The notes under the pieces: generated by a model
What the model saw: only the letters and a program-made list of their open reading frames with translations
What the model was told of the DNA's origin: nothing
The model's database searches: none
Made by a program: the position numbers and the translations under genes
Origin: Lachnospiraceae bacterium M18-1
Lineage (GTDB): Bacteria > Bacillota > Clostridia > Lachnospirales > Lachnospiraceae
NCBI GenBank assembly: GCA_000403295.2
Contig: KE159610.1
Span: 725,387-789,386, forward strand
DNA: 64,000 bases
Reading direction: 5' to 3'
Part shown: positions 53,055 through 61,648 of the stretch, piece by piece
Layout of the letters: every line of letters begins with the position of its first letter
How positions within the stretch are numbered: the stretch's first letter is position 1

Positions 53055-56000
53055 TCAAAGCTGAAATAAGATCGTCTTAATTTCGTAAGGATGGAGCTCC
53101 AGCCTGACTTCGCCTCCGTCAAATGCCGACAGCGGCTGTTCCATCAGGCTTCCTTCCGCCCATGCCCGGTATGCAAATGCCGGCTTCACCGTTACATTCT
53201 GCCTTGCCCCTGCAAAATCGTGGAACCGCACCACCAGATACTGTCCGTCCTCGGAGCGTTTTACGGCGTCGATCTCCACCTGTGCATTGTCCACGGTGAA
53301 GAAGCTTGCGCTCTCTGCCTGCTCCGCCCCTTTAAACACATCCGCCGGGTTGTTCAGGGCATATCCGGACTGAACCACCTGCCCCTCCACAAAGTCTCCC
53401 TTGTGGGGAAGCAGCGCATAGGTAAACTGATGCTTTCCAAGATCCTGAAGATGATCCGGCTGCAGCCCCGACCGAAGCAGGGAAATGCGCATCACGTTGT
53501 CCTTCACGTCATACCCGTATTTGCAGTCGTTTAGGAGCGCCACCCCGTAGTTCCTCTCCGACAGGTCCGCAAACCGGTGTCCCACGGATTCGAATCTGGC
53601 CTGATCCCAGCTTGTATTCCAGTGGTTGGGCCGGCGCACGTTGCCGTACTGGATGTCGTAGGTCGCATAGGTACTCCGCACGTCCACCGTAAATGCCGCC
53701 TTAAACAGCTGCTGCCGTTCCTGGAGATCCACGTCCGTCCGGAAATCAATCCTTCTGTCAAAACGGTACAGGATCATATCCTGGGAAATGGATGTGTTCA
53801 TGTACTTCCATTCCATGTGAACCACCAGCCGCAGCGGCCCCTGGCAGGTCACTTCAAAGGCGGTCAGATCCGTAACCTCCCGCATTTTCTGCTGATAGAA
53901 AATGTCAATGTCCCAGGCGTCATTGTCCAATGGCTTATCCTCAAATACCTGCAGGACGTTTCCCCGCTCTCCCGGCGCCAGCACTTCCCGCGCTTCCTGC
54001 TTATCATACAGCCGGGTAATCTGCCCGTAATCATTCAGGGTGATTGAGTAAAACGGGGTTTCCAGTTCCTTTCCATGAACCGTGAATATACGCTGGCCTG
54101 TTTGATCCATTCCGTCTGCAGCTTCTTTAGCCTTCACCTCAGATCCCTTTGCCTCTGCGGCGGTTCCCTCTTTACAGAACAGGACTCTCCGATGCCCCAT
54201 GGAGGGCACATCCGGTACCTGTACATAGTACATTCCATCCCCCTGCTGGGAGGGAAGCACGTTTCCTGCCCCGTCGGTGAATACCCCGCTCGCTGTTTCC
54301 GGGATTTCCGCCAGAATATCCGACTTCCATCCGGACGCGTTGTAAACGGTATAGGCATCCTCCGCATTTTGCAATACCTGATCCCGGTAATCCGCGATGA
54401 CTTCCTCCCCGATCTGCCGAACCATTTCATAATCCCTGCGGGAATCCTCATACACCTCATGGATTGAGGAGCCGGGGATGATATCATGGAACTGGTTGGT
54501 CAGGATCATTTTCCATCCCTTTGTCAGCTTTTCCTGCTCTGCCCCGTCCAGGTTCTCTTTCCCCACAGCCGCCATGGCGGTGAGCCATTCCGCCTTCCGG
54601 TAGAGCAGCTCCATTTTCCGGTTCATGCGCTTGTTATAGCCCTGGCTGGTGTATGTACCCCTGTGGTATTCCAGGTACAGCTCCCCGTCCCAGGTATGAA
54701 CATACTGCTCCGTATCTCTCACATTCTCTTTTAATTTCCGAAAATACGCGCCTGCCGTGGATGTCTTTACATTGGGCAGGCCGGGGATTTTATCCAGCCT
54801 TCTTCTGGCTTCCAGCAGATCCCGGTTCACACCGCCGCCTCCGTCTCCGTATCCAAAGGAGATCAGCAGATCCTTGTTCATTTCCTTCTCGCTGTAGGAA
54901 TCCCATACCCCCTTCACGGTCCGGCCGGTCAGAAGGCCGTTGTAGGTATAGAACCAGGAGTCAGGCCCGTTCCACGGTTCCGGAGTGGTGATAAAATGGG
55001 TCAGCACCTCGGAGCCGTCCATCCCTTTCCAGCGGAAGGTATCGTGGGGCATCCGGTTGTACTGGTTCCAACTGATCTTCGTGGTCATAAACATGTCGAT
55101 CCCGGATTTTTTCAGGATCTGGGGCAGCGCCCAAGAATAGCCGAACACGTCCGGGAGCCACAGGTATTCCACGTCTTTTCCAAATTCCTCTTTCAGGAAA
55201 CGGCTGCCGATCAGGAGCTGGCGGGTCAGGGATTCCCCGCTGGTCAGGTTGCAGTCCGCCTCCACCCACATGCCGCCGTCTGTCTCCCAGCGGCCCTCTT
55301 TCACGCGCTTTTTGATCTCTTCGTAGATTTCCGGAAAATCTTCTTTAATATATTCGTAAATCTGCGGCTGGGTCTGGAGGAAGATATACTCCGGAAACAG
55401 TTCCATCATGCGCAGCACCGTGGAAAAGGAGCGGGACGCTTTCTCATGGGTGTGCTTGAGCCGCCAGAGCCACGCCATGTCGATGTGGGTGTGCCCCACG
55501 CAGTGAACGTTGATCCTGGACTCTTTTCCCATGCCGTCAATCTTTTCATTGAGAAGCTCATCTGCCTGTCGGACGGTTTCGTAAAATACTTTGCTCCCCG
55601 GGTAAGACCAGTCAATGCAGTGGCTGGCCTGATCCAGCGCAGTCCGCAGGTCGTATTTCACAGGATCTCCATTGTCCAGTTGGCCGACTGTGTCCAGGAT
55701 CAGGGAACCCAGATAATAGAGGTCGTCTGTCTGTTCATCCAGACAGGCCAGATCCGCCCGTTTGATCTTGTGCTCCTGCTCCCTGGGCACGCCGCCGCCC
55801 TCCAGCCCGGACCAGAGCCGGAAGGTCAGGCTGAAGCGTTTTCCGCACAGCTCTTCCGGAAAAAACACTTCCATGTGGTTGATATCCACTCCCTGGTAAG
55901 GCTTTTCGTTGATGTAGCACATGGCCTCAAAGCCGGAGTTGTTGCCTGCCCCGGTCTTGCCGAAGTCAAAGATTCCGACCACCCGCTGCCCCTTCCATTC

Positions 56001-56228
56001 CTCCGGGATCTCAACCTCTTTGTGCATCCAGAGATAACGGTCCCGGCCGGACCAGCAGTCTCCTACCCGGATGGTGTCCCAATCGTCAAAGCAGACCGGC
56101 ACCTCCGGGTTGACCACGCCCTGCACATCCTCGCGAACCGCAAATTCTTTCAGTTCTCTGACATCCCGGTATCTGTAGTTTTTTACTTCATTGATTCTTC
56201 TGTCTAATTTTCTGTCTGTGTGAAACAT
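53055..56228 (-). CDS. GH38 alpha-mannosidase
   Basis: 1057 residues, no signal peptide. Catalytic zinc motif VGHTHIDMAWLWRLKHTHEK near residue 250 (His and Asp ligands), and the nucleophile Asp in YLWLPDVFGYSWALPQ near residue 360; PQIYEYIKEDFPEIYEEIKK and WETDGGMWVEADCNL lie between them. The middle-domain sequence TNQFHDIIPGSSIHEVYED and C-terminal sandwich complete the bacterial Ams1/MngB-like plan. It removes alpha-mannose residues (alpha-1,2/1,3/1,6) inside the cell. Start 56228 has GGAGG eleven bases upstream. It follows GH125 by 328 bp containing a full palindromic element. Confidence 0.94.
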   Translation of the reverse strand: MFHTDRKLDRRINEVKNYRYRDVRELKEFAVREDVQGVVNPEVPVCFDDWDTIRVGDCWSGRDRYLWMHKEVEIPEEWKGQRVVGIFDFGKTGAGNNSGFEAMCYINEKPYQGVDINHMEVFFPEELCGKRFSLTFRLWSGLEGGGVPREQEHKIKRADLACLDEQTDDLYYLGSLILDTVGQLDNGDPVKYDLRTALDQASHCIDWSYPGSKVFYETVRQADELLNEKIDGMGKESRINVHCVGHTHIDMAWLWRLKHTHEKASRSFSTVLRMMELFPEYIFLQTQPQIYEYIKEDFPEIYEEIKKRVKEGRWETDGGMWVEADCNLTSGESLTRQLLIGSRFLKEEFGKDVEYLWLPDVFGYSWALPQILKKSGIDMFMTTKISWNQYNRMPHDTFRWKGMDGSEVLTHFITTPEPWNGPDSWFYTYNGLLTGRTVKGVWDSYSEKEMNKDLLISFGYGDGGGGVNRDLLEARRRLDKIPGLPNVKTSTAGAYFRKLKENVRDTEQYVHTWDGELYLEYHRGTYTSQGYNKRMNRKMELLYRKAEWLTAMAAVGKENLDGAEQEKLTKGWKMILTNQFHDIIPGSSIHEVYEDSRRDYEMVRQIGEEVIADYRDQVLQNAEDAYTVYNASGWKSDILAEIPETASGVFTDGAGNVLPSQQGDGMYYVQVPDVPSMGHRRVLFCKEGTAAEAKGSEVKAKEAADGMDQTGQRIFTVHGKELETPFYSITLNDYGQITRLYDKQEAREVLAPGERGNVLQVFEDKPLDNDAWDIDIFYQQKMREVTDLTAFEVTCQGPLRLVVHMEWKYMNTSISQDMILYRFDRRIDFRTDVDLQERQQLFKAAFTVDVRSTYATYDIQYGNVRRPNHWNTSWDQARFESVGHRFADLSERNYGVALLNDCKYGYDVKDNVMRISLLRSGLQPDHLQDLGKHQFTYALLPHKGDFVEGQVVQSGYALNNPADVFKGAEQAESASFFTVDNAQVEIDAVKRSEDGQYLVVRFHDFAGARQNVTVKPAFAYRAWAEGSLMEQPLSAFDGGEVRLELHPYEIKTILFQL

Positions 56229-56408
56229 CTCTGTATGAACCTCCATATCTTATTTTTTATAGCAATTATAATATTTTATCTTGATAATTTTCTGCCTGTT
56301 CATTCAGGTAGAAAATTTTCAGGCGGCTATCTTGTTACTGTTCGCTCCTGGACCGTGCACTACGCTGCACGGTCACAGGCAGTATCGTACTGGGGCCGGA
56401 ATCCGGCT

Positions 56409-56555
56409 GTTACAGTTCACGGCCCAACCGGCCGCGAACTGTAACGCATCCAGCCCATTGAAAAGTCGCCTGATGGCAAGGAGCTGGATGCCCGCCCCAT
56501 CACTGAATTGGCCGGATGCCGTGCAGCAAGTGCACGGCACCGTGTGAACAGTAAC
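56409..56555 (+). repeat. 147-bp MITE-like palindromic element, copy C
   Basis: Same orientation as copy B (GTTACAGTTCACGGCCCAAC to GTGTGAACAGTAAC). It lies between the GH125 and GH38 genes and ends one base before the GH125 stop at 56557. A related partial palindrome (GTTACTGTTCGCTCC at 56334 on to GCTGTTAC at 56413) is joined to its left end. It would fold in the GH125-GH38 transcript. Confidence 0.9.
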
Positions 56556-56556
56556 G

Positions 56557-57825
56557 CTATCTTTCCAGCTGATATCCAAGGTAATCCAAAAACAACTCCG
56601 CATACATGGCATTTGCCCAGGAAAACCAGTCTCTCGTGTACTTGCTGTCATCCTCGCAGGAGAATCCCTCGTGCATCACGCCCTTCCCTCCTGTGGTGGC
56701 CGCCATGGTCCGAAGGATCTCCAGCTTTTCCTCCCTGCTCCTGCAGGTCAGCCCCTGAACAGCCAACGCGATATGCCAGATATAACCCGGGGGCGTATGC
56801 GGGCTTCCGATCCCTGCCGCCTTTGCGCCCTTGTAGTAAAACGGGTTGGCCTCGCTCAAAATGTAGCGCCTGGTATTCTCCGCCGTTTTGGGATCCGCCG
56901 GATACCCCAGGTAGTCCATGGCAAGAAGGCTGGGCACATTGGCGTCATCCATCAGCTCGTACATACCGAACCCGTCCGCTTCATATGCGTAGATCATACC
57001 CGCCTCTTCCGTATACGTCCTGCCCTCCCGCTCAACAGCCTGCCGCAGTTCTTCCCGAAACGCCCCGGCTTCCTGTTCCAGTTCCGGGTCAGAAAATAAC
57101 TTCGCCGCCAGTTCTTCCAGATACCCCATGGCCACCGCCGCAAACATATTGGAGGGGATCAGATATCCGTAGGTGCAGGCATCGTCGCTGGGCCGAAAGC
57201 CCGACCAGATGAGTCCGGTTCCCGATCTGACCAGCGCCCCCTTCCCATCCCTGGAAAGTGTGTCACGGAACAGCGGGCTTTTCCGCCTGAACCGATATCC
57301 AGACTTCTCTTCGTGGAACTGCTCTGTCCGGAATACCTGAAAGATCCTCCGGATCCCTTCATGAAAATTCCGGTCAAACTGGGAGGTACATCCTGTATTT
57401 TTCCACAGGAGAAAAGCAAGCTGGATCGGATAGCAGAGGGAATCCACCTCAAACTTCCTCTCCCACACCCAGGGATCCTGCCCCGGATCGTCCTTCGACC
57501 AGCACGCCCCATCCGGCGACTCGTTAAATGCATTGGCATAGGGGTCGATGCAGATGTACTGAAACTGTCTCCGGACCACCCCGGCGATCAACTCCCGAAG
57601 CGCTTCCTCTTCCTTTGCCTGAACGATGTACGGCCGCAGCTGGGCCGCCGAGTCCCGCAGCCACATGGCCGGGATGTCCCCTGTGATCACATGGACCGTG
57701 CCGTCCCCCATATTCCGGACAGCTGTATCCAGTGTGTTGGTATAGCAGTTTATAAATATTTCCGTCAGGCCGGGCCCGCATTCCTCCTGCCCCTGCCGCC
57801 GGATCCGTTCTAAAAAAGCATCCAT
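56557..57825 (-). CDS. GH125 exo-alpha-1,6-mannosidase
   Basis: 422 residues. Family GH125 features: FINCYTNTLDTAVRNMGDGT, VITGDIPAMWLRDSAAQLRP, DPYANAFNESPDGACWSKDD, WERKFEVDSLCYPIQLAFLL, and SGFRPSDDACTYGYLIPSNM near the middle with the catalytic Asp region; the end WFSWANAMYAELFLDYL is the usual one. It cleaves terminal alpha-1,6-linked mannose by inversion. No signal peptide. It is first in the operon ahead of the GH38 enzyme, so both can trim imported high-mannose oligosaccharides. The ATG follows AAGGAG by about eight bases. Confidence 0.94.
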   Translation of the reverse strand: MDAFLERIRRQGQEECGPGLTEIFINCYTNTLDTAVRNMGDGTVHVITGDIPAMWLRDSAAQLRPYIVQAKEEEALRELIAGVVRRQFQYICIDPYANAFNESPDGACWSKDDPGQDPWVWERKFEVDSLCYPIQLAFLLWKNTGCTSQFDRNFHEGIRRIFQVFRTEQFHEEKSGYRFRRKSPLFRDTLSRDGKGALVRSGTGLIWSGFRPSDDACTYGYLIPSNMFAAVAMGYLEELAAKLFSDPELEQEAGAFREELRQAVEREGRTYTEEAGMIYAYEADGFGMYELMDDANVPSLLAMDYLGYPADPKTAENTRRYILSEANPFYYKGAKAAGIGSPHTPPGYIWHIALAVQGLTCRSREEKLEILRTMAATTGGKGVMHEGFSCEDDSKYTRDWFSWANAMYAELFLDYLGYQLER

Positions 57826-57887
57826 TTTTGTTTGATCTCCTTTTTTAAATGGTCTGGTCAGTAAAGAACTGTACTGGTCATGATTTG

Positions 57888-57916
57888 ATTGTAACAGGGG
57901 TTTGAAAAAGAAACCA
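57888..57916 (-). promoter_or_regulatory. Promoter of the GH125-GH38-YesLMN operon
   Basis: Minus strand TACAAT at 57893-57888 with a weak TGGTTT at the -35 position, about 60 bases before the GH125 start. Just downstream, TGACCAG occurs twice as direct repeats about 20 bp apart, candidate regulator sites. Confidence 0.45.
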
Positions 57917-57958
57917 GTGTAATAAATATAGAAATCCTGTCTATTTCCTATGTGAAGT

Positions 57959-58020
57959 CAAATATCCATGTAAGTATACCCAAAGGGCATCCCCTCATTC
58001 TTGTCCCTGCGGGATTGACG
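57959..58020 (+). repeat. Dispersed repeat family 2, left-half copy
   Basis: CAAATATCCATGTAAGTATA through GTCCCTGCGGGA, closely matching the first ~60 bp of the copy at 27858. It diverges after the small GTCCC/GGGAC-type hairpin. It lies in the 350-bp gap between GH125 and hicA, which holds only this repeat and two promoters. Confidence 0.7.
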
Positions 58021-58082
58021 AAGATAACACGAGTGTTAGAGGTACATAAACAAATCCAGAGACAAATATGCTGAAAATATGG

Positions 58083-58153
58083 ATAGTTATATTTGCAGGT
58101 CAGAAAATAGTTATATTAAATTTGTTGACACCTAATATGACACCACCTATAAT
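58083..58153 (+). promoter_or_regulatory. hicAB promoter with direct-repeat operator
   Basis: TTGACA at 58125-58130, 17-bp spacer, TATAAT at 58148-58153: consensus. Upstream, the 11-bp word ATAGTTATATT occurs twice (58083 and 58107), 24 bp apart, a plausible binding site for the HicB DNA-binding domain and so for autorepression. Confidence 0.8.
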
Positions 58154-58174
58154 ATAGAATAGGAGGTATTCAAG

Positions 58175-58432
58175 ATGTCAAAATGGGATAAACTATTAAC
58201 ACGTATTTGTGCTTTGCAAAAAGATATTAGATTCGATGAATTATGTAAGGTATTGGAAAGTTATGGTTATGAGATGAAGACTCCGAAAAGTGGAAGCAGC
58301 CATTGTACATTTAGAAAATCAGGATGTCGGCCTATTACTATTCCAAAGCATGAGCCAATTAAGAAAGTATATGTGGAGATGGTTAAACAAATTGTAGAGA
58401 GTGAGGCGATAAATGATGAAAACCTTAGCTGA
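58175..58432 (+). CDS. hicA: HicA mRNA interferase toxin
   Basis: 85 residues. The dsRBD-like HicA fold: RFDELCKVLESYGYEMKTPK, then GSSHCTFRKSGCRPITIPKH with the catalytic His in SSHCTF, and KKVYVEMVKQIVE. It cleaves mRNA in a ribosome-independent way when free of HicB. The gene has AGGAGG eight bases upstream and a consensus promoter. It overlaps hicB by 20 bp. It is about 25 residues longer than the shortest HicA proteins, with an extended N-terminus, which is common in Clostridia. Confidence 0.9.
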   Translation: MSKWDKLLTRICALQKDIRFDELCKVLESYGYEMKTPKSGSSHCTFRKSGCRPITIPKHEPIKKVYVEMVKQIVESEAINDENLS

Positions 58433-58778
58433 TTATATGGAAATGTCTTATCGTATAGAGATTGTAGAAGACAAAGATGAGGGTGGCTTTGTGGTTTCTT
58501 ATCCGGATCTTCCGGGATGTATTACTTGTGGTGAAACAGTGGAATCTGCGGTGTTAAGTGCGCTAGACGCAAAACGAGCATGGCTTGAAGCTGCACTTGA
58601 AGAAGGAATAGAAATTTATGATCCAGACAATTTAGATGATTATTCAGGACAATTTAAATTAAGGATACCTCGAAGTTTGCACAGGCTATTGGCAGAACAT
58701 TCCAAAAGAGAGGGAATAAGTATGAATCAGTATTGTGTATATTTGCTTTCCAGGAATGATGCTATTTATTCAAAATGA
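58413..58778 (+). CDS. hicB: HicB antitoxin
   Basis: 121 residues. Degenerate RNase H-like HicB domain at the N-terminus (YRIEIVEDKDEGGFVVSYPD, LPGCITCGETVESAVLSALD), then a C-terminal ribbon-helix-helix-like segment (FKLRIPRSLHRLLAEHSKRE) ending GISMNQYCVYLLSR. It neutralises HicA and binds operator DNA. Two adjacent ATGs (58413, 58416) are possible, both preceded by GAGG. Overlap with hicA gives coupled translation. Confidence 0.92.
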   Translation: MMKTLADYMEMSYRIEIVEDKDEGGFVVSYPDLPGCITCGETVESAVLSALDAKRAWLEAALEEGIEIYDPDNLDDYSGQFKLRIPRSLHRLLAEHSKREGISMNQYCVYLLSRNDAIYSK

Positions 58779-58886
58779 GTGTTATCGTGAGGCTATAGAA
58801 AAACAATATAGAAGACACAGCCCACTATACCGTAACTATACAGGGTAAAAATCCATCTATGTATCTATAATACTGGAGGTAGTGAC

Positions 58887-58936
58887 TTCGTCCGATAAGG
58901 TACGTCCTACTTGTCTCGCTGCTGCGCGGGAATAAA
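58887..58936 (+). repeat. Dispersed repeat family 2, right-half copy
   Basis: The 50 bp from the CGTCCGATAAGG region to GCTGCGCGGGAATAAAA match the last ~50 bp of the copy at 27858. This and the left-half copy at 57959 flank the hicAB cassette on both sides, about 0.9 kb apart, as if one repeat had been split by the insertion of hicAB. Confidence 0.7.
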
Positions 58937-58939
58937 AAA

Positions 58940-59001
58940 GGCTGTCTGGGCAGGAAATCTTCACACAATATATCGTGTAAATCTATCCTGTCCTGACAAC
59001 C
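58940..59001 (-). terminator. Terminator after the XRE-gene remnant
   Basis: Arms GGCTGTCTGGGCAGGA (58940-58955) and TCCTGTCCTGACAACC (58986-59001) pair at 13 of 16 positions. On the minus strand the stem is followed by TTTTTTATTCC. It ends transcription of the truncated gene that stops at 59031. Confidence 0.75.
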
Positions 59002-59030
59002 CTTTCTGCATCCGCCAGCAGCACGGATGC

Positions 59031-59633
59031 TTATTTTACAGCAGTCTTTCTATCTATCGTTTCCTGCTCCCACTCCTTTTTTCTCTTATGGGCCGCAAAT
59101 GCCCTGATTCCAACTACATATATTCCCGATGCGGCACATATGGCCGCAACTCTTATTTTGCTTTCTAACGCTTCATTTTCCAGAGCCTTCATCCCGCCCG
59201 CGTTATAAAAAGTGATAAACATCATGGCTCCAAAAAGACCGATTCCTGCCAGGCCTTCTATCCAGGGATTGGAATAACGGTATTTCCTGGCCGGAAGCTT
59301 TTCATCCAGATACCAGAGAATACCGGCCAAAATACCGGCCATCATCCAGCAGAGGATATTTGCCCCGTCAAATCCGGGGAGCCACTGGCCTTCCGGCTTG
59401 ATAAAAAATGGAATGAAAAATATAAGGATCGCGATAACCGTCAGAAGATGTATCACGATCTGGAATCCGATCAATTGATGTTCATCGATCGTCCGGATCA
59501 GCAGTTCATCCGTTTCCTTTTGATACTCTTCTGCTCCCATCTTCTTTCCGGCCAGAATTTCGCTGACACTGATCCCAAACAGGCCGCATAGCGGTTCAAT
59601 CAGGCTGATATCCGGCAGCGATCTTCCGGTATC
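59031..59633 (-). pseudogene. XRE-family regulator with membrane tail, 5' part removed by element insertion
   Basis: Minus-strand coding continues from the junction near 59633 as DTGRSLPDISLIEPLCGLFG then ISVSEILAGKKMGAEEYQKE, the second half of an XRE helix-turn-helix domain and its linker. The rest is a membrane part: four hydrophobic helices (GFQIVIHLLTVIAILIFFIP, ILCWMMAGILAGILWYL, GLAGIGLFGAMMFITFYNAG, IRVAAICAASGIYVVGIRAF) and a charged tail. The first ~35 residues, ending in the expected KW, are missing: upstream sequence belongs to the serine recombinase element. An in-frame Met at 59540 could start the membrane part alone. The N-terminal piece should lie at the far end of the element, beyond the window. 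Confidence 0.88.
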
Positions 59634-59658
59634 ACATAGTTAAAGATATTGGTATCAT

Positions 59659-61281
59659 TCAATCAATTTTGCCGATAAAGCGGTAGAAGATTTCTACCTC
59701 CTGTTCCCGGCTTCCGTCCTCACCTTTGACCGCTTCATGGACAACGATTTTTTCAATCAGCATATTCAAAAGTTCGGCGGTCAGTTCTGTTGGATTGACG
59801 CACTCTTTCATCAAGGCAATCCATTTTTCTGCGTCTACGGCGTTCTGGCTTTCAGTGGCGATAGCGGATTGAAGCTGTTCAATCTTTTCGTCCAGTTCAG
59901 CCTGTTCGCTTTGGTACTTCCCGGACAGCATAGAGAAGTTGTATTCCGTGATACGCCCCGCCGCCCAGTCCTCATACATCCGGGCAAACAAAGTATCGAC
60001 TTCGGCTTTTCGCTTCTCTGCCTTTTTCAGTTCTGCGGCCTGCTTCTTTCTTGCGGCAGCCTGTCCCTTATCAGTGGCATTTAACAGCTGCTTCAAGAGC
60101 CGTTCTTCATCATGCTGTACCAGCCCCGACCAGTATTGCAGACGGGAGAGGACATAGGCATAAAGCACATCATAACGGATATAGTGCATGGAGCATTGGC
60201 GTGTGCCCTGCCCGTACTTGCTACAATGATAATGGCCGTAAGGCTTGCTGTTCTGCCTGTTCTCCCCATAGGACAGCGACCAGCCGCAATCCGCACATTT
60301 TACCAATCCGGAAAAAATCTGCGTTGTACCATCCTTGCACTTCCTGCGGCGGTTTGCTATCTGCTCCTGTACCTGCCGGAAAACCTGCTCGCTGATAATC
60401 GGCTCCTGCGTGTTCTCCACCCGCACCCATTCACTTTGGGGCTTGCGTACCCTCCGCTTGTTCTTAAAGGAAATGTTCGTTTCCCGGTAATGAATGGTAT
60501 GGCCGATATAGGTTTCGTCTTTCATAATGCTCTTGACCTGGGCTATCGTCCATGCGTAGCTTTTTTCCTCCGGCGCACCCGCATAGATGTTTGCAAAAGT
60601 CCCGTCACGCTGGAAGTTGATAAATCCCGGTGTGGGAACCTTTTCCGCAATCAGTATTCTTGTGATACTGGCCGCCCCTCTGCCATGAATAGCAAGGTCA
60701 AAAATCTTCTCCACTATCCAGCGGGTTTCCTCGTCGATTATCAGCTTGTTTTTGATTTCCGGGTGTTTCCTGTACCCGATGGGAGCATAGGCGCCGATAC
60801 GCTGTCCTGTGGCAAACTTTGCTTTGAAAGCGGCCTTTACCTTGCGGCTTGTATCTTTCGCAAACCATTCATTGAACAGGTTTTTGAACGGGACAAAATC
60901 GGAAAGCCCTTTCTCTGTGTCCTCATTCTCCGCAACGGCGATGTAGCGAACCCGTTTCTCCGGGAACAGAAATTCCAGATAGTAGTCCATCATCACATGT
61001 TCCCGCCCGAAACGGGACAGGTCTTTCGTGACAATGCAGTTTACTTTTCCGGCTTCCATATCGTCCATCATGCGCTGAAAATCCGGCCGTTCAAAGTTCG
61101 TCCCCGACCAGCCATCGTCCACATACTCACCGACTACATGAAGCCCCTGTTCCTTTGCGTACTGTTGCAGGATTGTCCGCTGTGTTTCAATGCTTACGCT
61201 GTCACCATAGTTTTCATCGTCCCGGCTCAATCTCATATAAAGCGCCGTGTTGTAAATCGTAGTATTGTAAGGTTGTTTCAC
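59659..61281 (-). CDS. TnpX-like large serine recombinase
   Basis: 540 residues. The N-terminal resolvase domain has the catalytic Ser in TALYMRLSRDDENYGD (residue ~18), VDDGWSGTNFERPDFQRMMD, and CIVTKDLSRFGREHVMMDYY. The recombinase domain includes GAYAPIGYRKHPEIKNKLII and AASITRILIAEKVPTP; a zinc ribbon follows (KCADCGWSLSYGENRQ with YHCSKYGQGTRQC), and then a long coiled-coil region (~380-470). It integrates and excises the element. A GTG start at 61281 has GGAGG ten bases upstream. The stop lies only 25 bp inside the element end, so its 3' end is next to attL. Confidence 0.94.
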   Translation of the reverse strand: MKQPYNTTIYNTALYMRLSRDDENYGDSVSIETQRTILQQYAKEQGLHVVGEYVDDGWSGTNFERPDFQRMMDDMEAGKVNCIVTKDLSRFGREHVMMDYYLEFLFPEKRVRYIAVAENEDTEKGLSDFVPFKNLFNEWFAKDTSRKVKAAFKAKFATGQRIGAYAPIGYRKHPEIKNKLIIDEETRWIVEKIFDLAIHGRGAASITRILIAEKVPTPGFINFQRDGTFANIYAGAPEEKSYAWTIAQVKSIMKDETYIGHTIHYRETNISFKNKRRVRKPQSEWVRVENTQEPIISEQVFRQVQEQIANRRRKCKDGTTQIFSGLVKCADCGWSLSYGENRQNSKPYGHYHCSKYGQGTRQCSMHYIRYDVLYAYVLSRLQYWSGLVQHDEERLLKQLLNATDKGQAAARKKQAAELKKAEKRKAEVDTLFARMYEDWAAGRITEYNFSMLSGKYQSEQAELDEKIEQLQSAIATESQNAVDAEKWIALMKECVNPTELTAELLNMLIEKIVVHEAVKGEDGSREQEVEIFYRFIGKID

Positions 61282-61310
61282 CGTTAAAAATCCTCCTTCT
61301 AAAGAAACAA

Positions 61311-61371
61311 CCCACGCTTACAATACTTTTGCTCTATGGCAATTATATCATAAGCGTGGGCGTGTTATCAA
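61311..61371 (-). promoter_or_regulatory. Recombinase promoter within an inverted repeat
   Basis: Minus strand TTGATA (61371-61366), 18-bp spacer, TATAAT (61347-61342). A 10-bp perfect inverted repeat, CCCACGCTTA (61311-61320) and TAAGCGTGGG (61351-61360), brackets the -10 and the start of transcription. It may be an operator for autoregulation or a 5'-UTR structure. Consensus-quality promoter. Confidence 0.7.
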
Positions 61372-61381
61372 TGATGGGCTA

Positions 61382-61576
61382 TCAGGTTGAAGCGGCTTTT
61401 TCTGCGGTATGCCGCACCACATCTACAATCAGATCACCGAGGGGCTTCCCGCCTGCGGCGAAGTGTTCGGAGATTTTTATACGGTTGTTCCCACATACAA
61501 AATACTGCGTGCCGTTCTCTGCTTGTATGACCTGCCCTGTCCGGGGTGTGAAAATATCGCTTTCGCTTTTTGCCAT
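61382..61576 (-). CDS. Small transposon-encoded protein (TnpW-like)
   Basis: 64 residues starting MAKSESDIFTPRTGQVIQAE, then NGTQYFVCGNNRIKISEHFA and a helix LGDLIVDVVRHTAEK. The pattern of a short beta-rich part followed by a DLI-xx-V-xx helix resembles small proteins encoded next to TnpX in Clostridia elements (often called TnpW), but the match is from memory only. Start 61576 has GGAGG seven bases upstream; the earlier in-frame Met at 61618 has no such site. It lies between the relaxase gene and the recombinase promoter. Function unknown. Confidence 0.6.
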   Translation of the reverse strand: MAKSESDIFTPRTGQVIQAENGTQYFVCGNNRIKISEHFAAGGKPLGDLIVDVVRHTAEKAAST

Positions 61577-61648
61577 CCAGTGTCCTCCATATTCAGTTTT
61601 CAAGGTACAATGCCGCACAAAGGCGGCGAAAATTTCTGCTTATATCTA

